NCBI GenBank assembly: GCA_002813285.1
Contig: PHTZ01000001.1
Span: 1,014,501 to 1,078,500 of the forward strand
Direction: 5' to 3'
Length of the DNA: 64,000 nucleotides
From: Flavobacteriaceae bacterium MAR_2009_75
Lineage (GTDB): Bacteria > Bacteroidota > Bacteroidia > Flavobacteriales > Flavobacteriaceae
Positions 8,329-18,082 of this stretch are shown one piece after another. A program made the translations under genes and the position numbers. The notes under the pieces were generated by a model. The model ran no database searches. It was not told the DNA's origin and saw nothing but the letters and a program-made list of their open reading frames with translations. Each line of letters begins with the position of its first letter. The first letter of the stretch is position 1.

Positions 8329-9786
8329 ATGGGAAAAATGAAAAATATATACTATTTATTTACAGTGTTAATCTGCGCTTATGTCGTCGGTTGTACCGAT
8401 GATTTTGAAACGATAAATGAGAACCCGAACGCGCCGCAATCGGTTAGTCCAGAGTTTCTATTGACCAACGTTATCGTTTCAGAAATTAATGAGAACACCT
8501 ATAATCAAGGGCTTCGACTGAACAACTACATGACCCAATTTGTGGCCAGTGTTGAATTTGAACGTATCGACCGATATGAACTTGGGGGCAATAGTGGTTA
8601 TTGGAATTTGATTTACGGTCTACTTGCCGATTTAGAATCGATGAAAGAACTAGACGGCTACAACGAAGCTTATGATGGGGTCGCTACAATAATGAGAAGC
8701 TATCTTTTCTCACAATTGACCGACCTTTGGGGCGATGTACCCTACACGGAAGCCGTGGCCTTTGGCGAACTGAATTTCACTCCGGCCTACGACAGTCAAG
8801 AATTCATCTATTCAGATCCTGAAAACGGTATTCTGGCCCAGCTAGCAAATGCAGTATCACAACTACAAAATACAACCGAAAGTGTTCAAGGCGATGTTTT
8901 GTTCGGTAATGACCTCAACAAATGGGTGCGATTTGCGAATACGTTGCAGGTGAGATATTTGCTTCGAACCAGTAAAAAAAGCACCGATTTTAGCAAACTC
9001 CAAGAATTGGCAGATTCTGCAATGTTGATGCGTTCCAATGAAGACAATGCAGTGCTTCCCTACCTAAGTGCAGCGCCCAACCAATTTCCGTTGTTCAATG
9101 CCGCCTTGGGTATTTATCAAGAACTGCGTATGACCGAAACCGTCGATTCCGTTCTCAAACTGTGGGACGATCCCAGAATCGCTGTCTTCTACAAACCTTC
9201 AAATGCAAGCGTGAATGCCGGAAACCCCGAATTCAAAGGACTCCTCAACGGTCAAAGCCGAGAAACCATTAGTGCCGCAGGTACAGACCTGAACGATATT
9301 TCATTAATGGCAGATACGTTTCGTGTCGTACCTGATGGTGTAGATGCTCAACTTATGCTGTATTCAGAACTTCAATTCGCCCTAGCCGAAGCCGTAGAAC
9401 GGGGTTACATTACCGGTGATGCAGAACAGTATTATCAAAACGGTATTCAGGCCCATTTTGATTATTACAACGCCGAACTTCCAGCCGATTATTTTACTAG
9501 AGAAGCCATTGCTCTAAATGAAAATCAAGAAGATAACTTACAGAAAATTTTGACCCAAAAATGGCTCAGCCTTTTTATGGTCGGCCACGAAGCCTGGTTC
9601 AACATTAGGCGTACAGGCATACCTGCATTAGAACCTGGCCCAGATAACCTTAACAATGGCCAATATCCCTCGCGATACCTCTATCCTGAATCAGAACAGG
9701 CCGCCAACAAAGCCAATTACGATGCAGCGGTAGCACGAATGGGTGCCGATAATATCAACACCAAGGTTTGGTGGGAAAAGGAATAA
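8329..9786 (+). CDS. SusD/RagB-family surface lipoprotein
   Basis: A 485-residue surface-exposed nutrient-binding lipoprotein that caps the SusC barrel. The lipobox Cys is at about residue 22 (AYVVGC), followed by acidic residues (TDDFE) that favour export to the cell surface in Bacteroidota. The NENPN stretch soon after the lipid anchor, the TPR-like helical body (YLFSQLTDLWGDVPYTEA) and the C-terminal WFNIRRTG segment are typical of the SusD-like family. The start may be ATG 8329 or ATG 8338 (MKNIYYLF); both leave the signal peptide intact. The 1-bp gap to susC implies coupled translation. Confidence 0.92.
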   Translation: MGKMKNIYYLFTVLICAYVVGCTDDFETINENPNAPQSVSPEFLLTNVIVSEINENTYNQGLRLNNYMTQFVASVEFERIDRYELGGNSGYWNLIYGLLADLESMKELDGYNEAYDGVATIMRSYLFSQLTDLWGDVPYTEAVAFGELNFTPAYDSQEFIYSDPENGILAQLANAVSQLQNTTESVQGDVLFGNDLNKWVRFANTLQVRYLLRTSKKSTDFSKLQELADSAMLMRSNEDNAVLPYLSAAPNQFPLFNAALGIYQELRMTETVDSVLKLWDDPRIAVFYKPSNASVNAGNPEFKGLLNGQSRETISAAGTDLNDISLMADTFRVVPDGVDAQLMLYSELQFALAEAVERGYITGDAEQYYQNGIQAHFDYYNAELPADYFTREAIALNENQEDNLQKILTQKWLSLFMVGHEAWFNIRRTGIPALEPGPDNLNNGQYPSRYLYPESEQAANKANYDAAVARMGADNINTKVWWEKE

Positions 9787-9818
9787 TCAAAGAACTCATC
9801 CACATTAAAAACAAGTAT

Positions 9819-10820
9819 ATGATAAAGAATATAAGTACTCTGATCGCGGTTATTTTTACACTTTCCACGGGATATGGAAATACGAAAAATGATAGCACGG
9901 CAACCAAAAAACACGTTTGGATCGATACCGACCTTGCCGTGGGTATGGAAAGGTACGGCCGTGAAGGCTTTAGTGATGTTGACGATGGTTATGCCCTTCT
10001 ACAATTGTTCAAGGCCGATAATATTAAGATTACAGGAATTAGTGCCGTATTCGGAAACACCCGAATCGACGATGCCTATCGACTTAGTAAAAAAATGGCA
10101 TCAGAATATGCACCTTATGAAATACCTGTTTTCAAAGGCGCAGGTGAAAAAATTAATTTGGATAAGGTAGAAACGAACGAGGCCGTAGAAGCTATGGCAG
10201 CAGCCTTAAAAAAGCAACCTCAAAGTATCATGGCCATAGGGCCTGCCACCAATGTGGGAATCTTATTGTTACTACACCCTGAATTAAAATCTCAGATCAA
10301 AGAAGTTATTTTGGTGGCCGGTAGGCGTACCCCAACTTCATATTTTGAAATCGGCAACCCGGTTCGCCACGCACCGGACCTTAATTTTGACTTGGACAAT
10401 GATGCATTTCGTATTCTTCTTGAAAATGAGATAAAAGTAGTTTTATGTCCTTTTGAGATATCGAACAAAGTGTGGTTGACTTCAAAACACCTTGACCAAC
10501 TTAAAAATGGTGATAAGGGTAATGACTGGTTATCTGAAAAATCTCGCCCTTGGCTTCAACAGTGGATAGTTGCGGGCGACACCGGCTTTAACCCCTTTGA
10601 TGTTTTGGCTAGCCATTATTTAATTGCCCCTGAAGATTTGGTCATGGAAGAACTTAATGCACACCTAGAAATACACCCCAACGATATGCGTTTAGGTTCA
10701 CCGGAGAACAATTATAAACAATACCTGCTCTGCAATAAAGAACACGGAGCCAAGATTATATATTGTTATGATGTTTCGCCCGATTATCATGAAAAATTAA
10801 TGGAAAGTTTGCTAAAGTAA
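9819..10820 (+). CDS. exported inosine/uridine-preferring nucleoside hydrolase
   Basis: A 333-residue enzyme that hydrolyses the N-glycosidic bond of ribonucleosides to base and ribose. A signal peptide (MIKNISTLIAVIFTLSTGYG) places it in the periplasm. The calcium-binding N-terminal motif reads IDTDLAVG ... DVDDGYAL; it is split by an insertion relative to the usual DTDPGxDDA form, so the first Asp cluster is followed by the second DVDD about 15 residues later. Other family segments are GPATNVG, VAGRRTP and the late NPFDVLASHYL. The start at 9819 is chosen over an ATG at 9768 inside the SusD gene because it gives the signal peptide. It follows SusD by 32 bp and ends before a strong terminator, so it is the last gene of the SusCD operon. 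Confidence 0.85.
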   Translation: MIKNISTLIAVIFTLSTGYGNTKNDSTATKKHVWIDTDLAVGMERYGREGFSDVDDGYALLQLFKADNIKITGISAVFGNTRIDDAYRLSKKMASEYAPYEIPVFKGAGEKINLDKVETNEAVEAMAAALKKQPQSIMAIGPATNVGILLLLHPELKSQIKEVILVAGRRTPTSYFEIGNPVRHAPDLNFDLDNDAFRILLENEIKVVLCPFEISNKVWLTSKHLDQLKNGDKGNDWLSEKSRPWLQQWIVAGDTGFNPFDVLASHYLIAPEDLVMEELNAHLEIHPNDMRLGSPENNYKQYLLCNKEHGAKIIYCYDVSPDYHEKLMESLLK

Positions 10821-10848
10821 AACCAGACTCCTATAAATTTAAATTATT

Positions 10849-10887
10849 AAAAGGGTGAAAGGGCAATTGCCCTTTCACCCTTTTTTT
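10849..10887 (+). terminator. rho-independent terminator of the SusCD-nucleoside hydrolase operon
   Basis: A 15-bp perfect stem (AAAGGGTGAAAGGGC) with an AATT loop and a run of seven T on the plus strand. It also faces the TolC remnant on the other strand. Confidence 0.92.
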
Positions 10888-10903
10888 ATCATGCTGCCAC
10901 TCT

Positions 10904-11038
10904 CTAATTCCATCCTCCGCCAAGTGCTCTGTACATATGTACTTTGGCCAACATCTGATCCTTTTTGGTCTCGACCAGTTCCTATTTAGCTTCCAAAGCT
11001 TCCCTTACATTCTAAGCAGTTTTTAATCTATACCTACT
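10904..11038 (-). pseudogene. decayed C-terminus of a TolC/NodT-family efflux outer-membrane protein
   Basis: On the minus strand a 44-codon stretch before the stop at 10904-10906 encodes the typical end of a NodT-type protein: YRLKTA, NVREALEAK, ELVETKKDQMLAK, then MYRALGGGWN. Two in-frame TAG codons interrupt it (10982-10984 and 11012-11014), and a TAA at 11039 closes it upstream. The rest of the gene is gone. It points opposite to the intact TolC-like gene at 11196, whose own end (YRALAGGFE) is related but not identical. It therefore looks like the relic of a second, inverted efflux gene rather than a copy of the present one. Confidence 0.75.
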
Positions 11039-11195
11039 TTAAATGTCACGAACTACGACAAAACAGGTTAAATAATTAATAATAATACCTAACCTTTAAG
11101 GTTTTATTAATACTAATGTTATCTTAAATCTCCTATTTTAGAAGGTACCATAAAATCAATCGGGCTCGCCAAAGCCCACTAACCTTCCAAAATAG

Positions 11196-12596
11196 ATGAA
11201 TAGCTCCTTATTTCTAAGGCAACGAACAAAAACGTATGGAGGTGTTATACTGCTATTAGCATTATTTTTCTGGGGATGCTCTCCAAAACTTTCCAATGTC
11301 AGCCTGCCCATTGATAATATCGAAGAGTTCTCTTATTCGGGAAACGAAGTTATCGAAGATAAATGGTGGATGGCATTTGAAGATGAGCGTCTCAACATAA
11401 TGATAGACAGTGCCCTTCGCAACAACTTTGACTTAGCGGCCACCTGGCAGCAATTTTTGGCCGCAAAGGCTACCGTTGCCCGCGAAGCTGCCGATAAATG
11501 GCCACAAATAGATGCTTCTGCCCAATCGGCCATCAACTTACCCGAGCCAGACTTTGTGGGAGGAGAAAATACGCAACTGGGGCTTTCAGCCAGCTACGAA
11601 CTTGATATCTGGGGCAGAATACGTACGGCGGTACAAGCTGAAAAATTCAGGGCCGAGGCCAGTCTCTTTGATTATAGGGCCGCTGCCATTTCTCTTTCGG
11701 CCGAAATAACCTCGACATGGTATCAATTATTGGCTGCTAGAAAACAGCTGGAAATTACCGAAAACCAGATCCAGACCAACGAGAATATAATACGATTAAT
11801 TCGTTCCCGCTTTGTTGGAGGTCAAATCAGGGCCGTCGACATTCTTCGCCAGGCACAATTATTAGAGAGTACCAAAGAGCAGCAAATTATTTTTCAGACT
11901 AATGTAAGTCTGCTTGAAAACCAATTGGCCGTACTTCTGGGCGAGCAACCCCAAAAAGAACTCGCTTACGTTGCAAAAGAATTACCATTAATAAACAAAT
12001 TACCTCAAGCGGGGCTTCCCTTAGAATTGGTACGAAGAAGACCTGATATTCAGCAATCTTATGCCCTTTTATTAGCTGCTGACCGTGATATGGCCTCTGC
12101 TGTACGCAATAAATACCCACGTATTTCATTAGGGGCAAGAGGTCAATTACGTTCGAATAATTTTGAGAACCTATTTGACAATTGGGCCTATTCCCTAGCC
12201 GGAAATATATTAGCTCCTCTTTTTTATGGCGGGCAATTTAAGGCCGAGGCCAACCGAACCGAAGCCATAAAGCAACAACGACTTTTAGAATACGGACAAG
12301 CAACTTTGACCGCTTTTCAAGAGGTCGAGAATAGCATGGTTCAAGATGAAATGCAGAAAAAACGAATCGAAAACATAGCCCGTCAATTAGAACTTGCCGA
12401 AAAAAGCAATAAGCAACTGAGGGTTGAATTTCTTAACGGCTTTAGTCCGTATCTAGATGTTTTGTTAGGCCTAGACCAAGAACAACAACTGAGAAGAGAT
12501 TATGTAAATGCACAATTGCAACAAGTTCAGATTAGAATAGGATTATACAGGGCTTTGGCCGGCGGATTCGAGACCGAAAGAGCTTTAGATAACTGA
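11196..12596 (+). CDS. TolC/NodT-family outer-membrane efflux lipoprotein
   Basis: A 466-residue outer-membrane channel for the RND pump encoded by the next two genes. A signal peptide with lipobox (ALFFWGC, Cys about 28) predicts an acylated channel of the NodT subfamily. Two OEP repeats follow, seen in the repeated helical hallmarks (DLAATWQQFLAAKA, then WGRIRTA, LVRRRPDIQQSYALLLAADRD and AFQEVENSM). It ends with the coiled tunnel helices and YRALAGG. The next gene begins 15 bp later. A GGGCT/AGCCC hairpin (11163-11177) sits in the leader; no clear -7 box was found. Confidence 0.92.
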   Translation: MNSSLFLRQRTKTYGGVILLLALFFWGCSPKLSNVSLPIDNIEEFSYSGNEVIEDKWWMAFEDERLNIMIDSALRNNFDLAATWQQFLAAKATVAREAADKWPQIDASAQSAINLPEPDFVGGENTQLGLSASYELDIWGRIRTAVQAEKFRAEASLFDYRAAAISLSAEITSTWYQLLAARKQLEITENQIQTNENIIRLIRSRFVGGQIRAVDILRQAQLLESTKEQQIIFQTNVSLLENQLAVLLGEQPQKELAYVAKELPLINKLPQAGLPLELVRRRPDIQQSYALLLAADRDMASAVRNKYPRISLGARGQLRSNNFENLFDNWAYSLAGNILAPLFYGGQFKAEANRTEAIKQQRLLEYGQATLTAFQEVENSMVQDEMQKKRIENIARQLELAEKSNKQLRVEFLNGFSPYLDVLLGLDQEQQLRRDYVNAQLQQVQIRIGLYRALAGGFETERALDN

Positions 12597-12611
12597 AAGT
12601 AACATCGCTAT

Positions 12612-13805
12612 ATGAGTAACAAGAAAATATTATGGATTTGCCTCGCCATTATTGGAGGGGGCATCATCATCACCACGCTCATCTTCTCAACCGAGCCCGA
12701 GGCTCAACGAGAGGGTGCAAGTGTTGAGACTGCTATGCTAGTCGATATCATCAAGGTTGAACGGGGCACTTTCGAACCTGTTATCGTTGCAACGGGAACC
12801 GTACAACCCGTGGAAGACGTAACCTTAAGTCCACTAGTGTCTGGGCAGATTACCCGACGTGACCCCGCCTTTTCCCCTGGCGGGTTCGTTAAAAAAAATC
12901 AAGTACTCATGCAGATAGACCCTTCGGACTATCGCAATACTCTAGAGCTACGAAAAAGTGAACTCATGCAGGCGCAAACTACAATGACCACCGAGATGGG
13001 TAGGCAGCAAATTGCCGAACAAGACTTGCAGCTTATTTCAGATGATTCCCTTTTTGGCGGCAGCCCACTTTCAGATAATGAAAAACAATTGGTTTTAAGA
13101 AAACCTCAACTCAATGCGGTTAAAGCCAATATCGGAGCGGCGAAATCGGCAGTAAACCAAGCAGAACTTGACTTAGCGCGAACTACCATTCGCGCTCCGT
13201 TTGACGCCCATATTTTGAGTCAGAACGTTACCAAAGGCTCTCAGGTCGCTCCCGGTGATAATCTAGGGCGCATTGTCGGCACAGATTTCTATTGGGTCAC
13301 TGCAACCGTACCCGTAAATAAATTACGATGGCTGAGTTTTCCCGAAGGTAAGTCGGATAGGGGTGCTTTGGTTCAAATTTCAAATCCTTCCGCATGGTCA
13401 TCGGGCACATCTCGTGAAGGCTATTTAGACAAGCAAATCGGCGCCTTGGATAATCAAACTCGATTGGCCAGGGTGTTGGTAAAAGTACCTGATCCATTGG
13501 CGACAAAACCGGAAAATAAGAATTCTCCAAAAATGATGATTGGAACTTTTGTGGATGTCAGTATTCAAGCTGACCCCATAGAAAATGTTGTTCGATTGAA
13601 CCGTGATTTTATTCGAAGTAATAATACGGTGTGGGTGATGAAAGATGAGAAATTAGAGATACGGGAAGTACAGATTGTTCTTAACGATGATGAATATTCT
13701 TATATCAGCGAAGGGCTTGCTGATGACGAACAGGTGGTAATTACCGACCTGAGCACGGTTACGAACGGTATAGGGCTACGTACCGAATCTGCAAGCAGCG
13801 AATAA
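12612..13805 (+). CDS. RND efflux periplasmic adaptor (HlyD/MFP family)
   Basis: A 397-residue membrane-fusion protein linking the inner-membrane RND pump to the TolC-like channel. An N-terminal anchor (about 5-26) is followed by the lipoyl half-motifs ([19 protein letters not shown] and the second half near IRAPFDAHI), a helical hairpin of about 90 residues, a beta-barrel ([19 protein letters not shown]) and a membrane-proximal domain. It lies 15 bp after the channel gene and 11 bp before the pump gene, so all three are one operon. Confidence 0.93.
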   Translation: MSNKKILWICLAIIGGGIIITTLIFSTEPEAQREGASVETAMLVDIIKVERGTFEPVIVATGTVQPVEDVTLSPLVSGQITRRDPAFSPGGFVKKNQVLMQIDPSDYRNTLELRKSELMQAQTTMTTEMGRQQIAEQDLQLISDDSLFGGSPLSDNEKQLVLRKPQLNAVKANIGAAKSAVNQAELDLARTTIRAPFDAHILSQNVTKGSQVAPGDNLGRIVGTDFYWVTATVPVNKLRWLSFPEGKSDRGALVQISNPSAWSSGTSREGYLDKQIGALDNQTRLARVLVKVPDPLATKPENKNSPKMMIGTFVDVSIQADPIENVVRLNRDFIRSNNTVWVMKDEKLEIREVQIVLNDDEYSYISEGLADDEQVVITDLSTVTNGIGLRTESASSE

Positions 13806-13816
13806 AAAAAGGAAAT

Positions 13817-16800
13817 ATGGCCGAAGAAGAAAATAAGACATCGAGAAAAGAAGGGGCCATTGCCTATATGGCTCGAAACTCCATTGCTACCAACTTACTT
13901 ATGTTGGTGTTACTGGGTGGTGGTATTTTCACTATGTACAACATACAGAAAGAGGTATTTCCTGAATTTCAGTTAGATTTTGTAGAGGTTGAAGTTGTTT
14001 ACCCCGGGGCTTCGCCAGCAGAGGTAGAGCAGGGCGTACTGCAACCTGTTGAAGAAGCCGTGCGCGGCGTTCAAGGCATAAAAGAAATTGTTTCCGAAGC
14101 TAGTGAAGGTTCCGCTGAAATAAGTATTGAGTTGGTTGCCGGTACCGAACGAATGAAGGCATTTCAAGATATCGACCAAGCCATTAATCGAATTCGCACC
14201 TTTCCCGATGATATTGAAAGACCCGAGGTTCGGCTACAATCAAGACAACGGGATGTTCTTCAAATCGGACTTTACGGCCAAGCGGATATTTGGACGCTCA
14301 GACAGCTGGCCGAGCGCCTGCGCACCATCCTCTTGAACAATCCGAAAATCACCCAGGTCGAATTGGGCAATGTACCCGATTACGAAACCCATATCGAGGT
14401 GCCACGTAGCAACTTGCAGAAATACAACCTTACTCTTGGGCAAGTTGCCGAAATTATTCGCCAAAGCAGTAATGATGTTCCGGCCGGTGCGGTACAGACC
14501 CGAAGTGGTGAAATTCTGTTACGTATGCAAGAACGTAAACAGTGGGCGAAAGAATTCGGAAATATCACCATTGTTTCCTCAGAATCGGGAGCCAAGGTAG
14601 CTCTTAAAGATATAGCCACTATTACCGATGGTTTTGAAGAGGTAGGCTTTCACGGTCAGTTTAACCAAGAGAATTATGTTGAACTTCGAATTTTCAGAAT
14701 CGGTGACCAATCACCTCTTGAGATTGCCGATGCCGTAGAAAATCTTATGAAAGATTTTCAATTGCCTCCCGGTGTAAAATACAGAACCGATAGTAACCGT
14801 GCCGCCGACTATAGAGAAAGACTTTCCCTATTGACCGAAAACGGTGTGCTCGCTATTGTAATTGTTTTAATCATACTCACCTTGTTCTTAGAATACCGAC
14901 TGGCATTTTGGGTCATGATGGGTATGACCGTATCATTCATTGGTGGTATGATTTTGCTGCCCTTGATAGGTATAAGCGTAAACATGATTTCTATGTTCGG
15001 TTTTCTGGTGGTCTTGGGTATCGTAGTCGACGATGCCATAGTGGTCGGTGAAAATGTTTATGAATATAGGCAAAAAGGGTTGAGTCCGATACAGGCGGCC
15101 ATCGCAGGTACCAAAGATGTATCACTACCTGTGGTTTTCAGTATTATTACTACTATCATTGCCTTTGTGCCCTTACTGTTTATGCCCGGCGAAACCGGAA
15201 AATTTTGGCAGCCCCTACCAGCAGTAGTAATCGTTATTCTTGCCGTCTCTTTGTTAGAAGCACTATTTATTCTACCCTCTCATTTGGGGCATTTAAAAAA
15301 GGAGAAAAACAAGAATAGATGGGTAGTGAAATTAGAAGGCTGGCAGCGAGCGTTCGCCAATACTTTCGACCGTTTTGTAGAAAACCGATACCGCCCCTTT
15401 TTAGACCTTTGCCTGAGGTACCGTTATATTACCTTGAGCGCTGCCGTGGCATTGTTGTTGGTTGTTGGCGGCTTTGGTTATAGCGGACATATGGGTATGA
15501 TAATGATGCCCGAAGTGGCTGCCGATGAAATTGAAGCCGGTGTGCGTCTTCCCGTAGGCACTACACCGGATCAAGCTGCCAAAGTAGCCCATGCGATTTC
15601 ACAGTCAACCCAGCGTATGTTCGAAGAGCATAATCTTTACGAAGTAGCAGAGGGCATCAAGACCAACGTGAGGGGCCAAAACTTTATAGATGTAGAGATT
15701 GTGATGCTACCCCCAGATCAGCGTGACATCACCGCTGCCGAAGTAATAGCCCTTTGGCGCGATAATATCGGAGATATCGAAGGCGTAGACCAAATCACAT
15801 TTGAAGCCGAGCGTGGCCCTGGTGGGGCGAGACAAGATATAAGTGTAGACCTCAGCCATTCTGATATCGATGTACTTGAGAAAGCAAGTACCGCTTTTGT
15901 TGAACGAATGAGAAGCTTTTCGAATACTCGCGATGTTACGGATAACTATAATAAAGGTAAACTACAATATGACTTTAAGTTATTACCGCAAGGGCGTAAT
16001 TTAGGATTGACTTCGGATGATGTCGGCCGCCAAGTTCGCGATGCCTTTTTTGGAGCTTTGGCGATGCGCCAACTTCGAGGAATGAATGAAACCGAAGTGC
16101 GTGTAAAACTGCCCTTAGAGGAGCGGAAGGATATTAAAAACCTTGAAAACCTTCTTATACGAACTTCTAGCGGGGTTGAAGTACCGTTGATGGATGTAGT
16201 GGAAGTCGAACAAAAAGAAGCTTTTACCAGTATTAACCGCAGAGATGGCCGAAGGGTTGTAAATGTGGGTATGGATGTGGAGCCCGCAAATACCGTGGGA
16301 CGCGTAATTGCCTCTGTACAAGAGGAAACCTTACCTCAACTGCGGGCCGATTTTCCGGGACTGACATGGAGTTTTGAAGGAAGCCAAGCCGATATGCGGG
16401 AAAGCACGAATACTCTAAAGGCCGGTTTTTCTATCGCTATGCTTTTAATTTACGCATTGTTGGCCGTTGCATTTAGCAGCTATATTCAACCACTCATTGT
16501 AATGACCGCGATACCCTTTGGTATCGTAGGTGCCGTGATAGGCCATATTCTTTTGGGGTACGACCTTTCTTTGGTTAGTTTAATGGGGGTAATAGCTCTC
16601 TCTGGAGTGGTCGTAAATGATTCACTGATTATGATAGACTACGCCAATAAACGTCGTAAAGAAGGCAACGCCATTTACAAATCGATTCATGAAGCAGGTC
16701 TCAGAAGGTTTAGGCCTATTATGCTTACCACCATGACCACGTTCGGAGGATTGGCACCTATTATTCTTGAATCATCGAGCCAAGCCTTTCATTTGATTCC

Positions 16801-16945
16801 TATGGCCATCTCATTAGGCTTCGGAATCGTGTTCGCCACCGCAATCATTTTGGTCATCGTACCCTGTCTTTATTTGGCTTTAGAAGATTTGAGGTTGTTG
16901 GCCAAAAAAGGGGATACAGTTCAGCAAGTAGATGTACTCAGCTAG
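13817..16945 (+). CDS. RND-superfamily efflux pump (AcrB/HAE1-like)
   Basis: A 1042-residue proton-driven inner-membrane pump, the usual length for the family. Features: N-terminal TM1 ([18 protein letters not shown]), the first periplasmic porter domain ([12 protein letters not shown]), then TM2-TM6 with the proton-relay Asp pair in [16 protein letters not shown], a second periplasmic half, and the C-terminal TM block with [15 protein letters not shown] and a [11 protein letters not shown]-type segment. The substrate is probably drugs, dyes or bile-like amphiphiles rather than metals, as no heavy-metal signature is seen. It is the last gene of the operon; a terminator follows within 20 bp. 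No dedicated regulator lies beside the operon. Confidence 0.93.
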   Translation: MAEEENKTSRKEGAIAYMARNSIATNLLMLVLLGGGIFTMYNIQKEVFPEFQLDFVEVEVVYPGASPAEVEQGVLQPVEEAVRGVQGIKEIVSEASEGSAEISIELVAGTERMKAFQDIDQAINRIRTFPDDIERPEVRLQSRQRDVLQIGLYGQADIWTLRQLAERLRTILLNNPKITQVELGNVPDYETHIEVPRSNLQKYNLTLGQVAEIIRQSSNDVPAGAVQTRSGEILLRMQERKQWAKEFGNITIVSSESGAKVALKDIATITDGFEEVGFHGQFNQENYVELRIFRIGDQSPLEIADAVENLMKDFQLPPGVKYRTDSNRAADYRERLSLLTENGVLAIVIVLIILTLFLEYRLAFWVMMGMTVSFIGGMILLPLIGISVNMISMFGFLVVLGIVVDDAIVVGENVYEYRQKGLSPIQAAIAGTKDVSLPVVFSIITTIIAFVPLLFMPGETGKFWQPLPAVVIVILAVSLLEALFILPSHLGHLKKEKNKNRWVVKLEGWQRAFANTFDRFVENRYRPFLDLCLRYRYITLSAAVALLLVVGGFGYSGHMGMIMMPEVAADEIEAGVRLPVGTTPDQAAKVAHAISQSTQRMFEEHNLYEVAEGIKTNVRGQNFIDVEIVMLPPDQRDITAAEVIALWRDNIGDIEGVDQITFEAERGPGGARQDISVDLSHSDIDVLEKASTAFVERMRSFSNTRDVTDNYNKGKLQYDFKLLPQGRNLGLTSDDVGRQVRDAFFGALAMRQLRGMNETEVRVKLPLEERKDIKNLENLLIRTSSGVEVPLMDVVEVEQKEAFTSINRRDGRRVVNVGMDVEPANTVGRVIASVQEETLPQLRADFPGLTWSFEGSQADMRESTNTLKAGFSIAMLLIYALLAVAFSSYIQPLIVMTAIPFGIVGAVIGHILLGYDLSLVSLMGVIALSGVVVNDSLIMIDYANKRRKEGNAIYKSIHEAGLRRFRPIMLTTMTTFGGLAPIILESSSQAFHLIPMAISLGFGIVFATAIILVIVPCLYLALEDLRLLAKKGDTVQQVDVLS

Positions 16946-16964
16946 CCTCGTTGTAATAATGAAA

Positions 16965-16998
16965 CAAAAAAACCGGCCCAAAAGCCGGTTTTTTTTCT
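16965..16998. terminator. bidirectional terminator between the RND pump and GIN genes
   Basis: Stem AAAAAACCGGC / GCCGGTTTTTT around CCAAAA. The A-run on one side and T-run on the other let it stop transcripts from both convergent genes (pump from the left, GIN-domain gene ending at 17018 from the right). Confidence 0.88.
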
Positions 16999-17017
16999 CA
17001 GATATCGGGGGAAATAA

Positions 17018-17695
17018 TTATCTGATTACTATTGAACCTCCAAAAGTTTTATCTTCTTCAACTTGTTCGGGGTTCCCGAAAATTTCAATTATACCTCCGG
17101 CCGTTACGTTAGCTTCAACATACTCTTTAGAATTTACATATGCTTTACCCCCTGCAAACACAGTGACCTCTGTTTGGTCGGCAGTCATCTCTTTTGCATG
17201 ATATTCACCTCCGGAACGTATAGATACTTCTTGATTAGGAGCATTTCCGGTCACCCAAATTTTTCCGCCAGAAATAGCCTTGACATCTAAATTTCTTGTA
17301 TTAACTCCTGTTCGTATTTGAGCACCCTCTTGCGACCGTAGCTTTACGAACTTATGCTCTAAATTACTCTCAGATGTGATTTTCGCACCTTCATTAGCAT
17401 CGACTAAACCTAAATCATCAGTGTAATGTAGTTCAACGTAAGTTTCGTTTCCATCTAAAAATTCATCTACTTCCATTCTGATTTTAAGAAGTCTGTTGTC
17501 ATTGCTTATTTTTACTTCGTCAGCATCATCCCCAGTAATTATCGCTTTATTTTCAGACGATTTTATCAAGGTTAAGTTAATTCTGTCGAACACCTTTAAT
17601 TCATTAAAAGTATTGAGTTCCATTGTTGTTTTTTGTGCTATCGCAGTAACTGAGCACAGTAATAATGCTAGAAAAAAAATTCTAAAATGCTTCAT
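17018..17695 (-). CDS. secreted GIN-domain (DUF2807) protein
   Basis: A 225-residue exported protein consisting of a signal peptide (MKHFRIFFLALLLCSVTAIAQ) and a single GIN domain, a right-handed beta-helix-like fold. It opens with FNELKVFDRINLTLIKS and is followed by repeating short strands (VKLRSQEGAQI, VKAISGGKIWV, VSIRSGGEYHA, VTVFAGGKAYV, ANVTAGGIIEIFG), the periodic xGGxx turns being the family hallmark. Function is unknown; the family is often called a putative adhesin. The start at 17695 is preferred to 17710, which would place MDNWK before the signal peptide. It stands 68 bp downstream of the 67-residue membrane protein gene on the same strand. Confidence 0.85.
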   Translation of the reverse strand: MKHFRIFFLALLLCSVTAIAQKTTMELNTFNELKVFDRINLTLIKSSENKAIITGDDADEVKISNDNRLLKIRMEVDEFLDGNETYVELHYTDDLGLVDANEGAKITSESNLEHKFVKLRSQEGAQIRTGVNTRNLDVKAISGGKIWVTGNAPNQEVSIRSGGEYHAKEMTADQTEVTVFAGGKAYVNSKEYVEANVTAGGIIEIFGNPEQVEEDKTFGGSIVIR

Positions 17696-17763
17696 CTTCC
17701 AATTATCCATAATCTATTTTATTTTTAGAAAATTATTCAAAACTCCGGTGAAAAGGTCGTGGG

Positions 17764-17967
17764 TTAAGCTTCTGGGCTTCCGAAGAATAAAGCTGAAACA
17801 ACTATACCCAAGACCAACACCACGAGAAACGCTATTATAATATAGGTAGCAGTCTTGGTCTTCGTATTTTTCTGTAGAATGTAATTATCGTGTTGTTCAT
17901 GTTCTTCTTTAACGAAATCGGCATTTTCGGAACCCTGTTTCGCGTCTATTTCTTGCTTGGTAGCCAT
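17764..17967 (-). CDS. small single-pass membrane protein
   Basis: A 67-residue protein with a charged, Glu/Lys/His-rich N-terminal half (about 1-38) and one strong transmembrane helix (TYIIIAFLVVLVLGIVVSALFF) near the C-terminus, predicted N-in. No family recognised. It could be co-transcribed with the GIN gene. Its place beside DUF2254 and other stress-type genes suggests an envelope stress role, which is inference only. Confidence 0.6.
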   Translation of the reverse strand: MATKQEIDAKQGSENADFVKEEHEQHDNYILQKNTKTKTATYIIIAFLVVLVLGIVVSALFFGSPEA

Positions 17968-18082
17968 ATCTTTTTATTTAAAAATTATTCATGCAAGCTA
18001 TTAATATCCGCTACCTCAACTTAGTGCATTCAAAAAAAATAGTATTCTAATTGATAAATGAATGGTAATGGAAAAACGGTTT

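Noticed and set aside
13973-16321. Several antisense open frames inside the RND pump gene
   Set aside because: They are shadows of a long, well-conserved coding frame.
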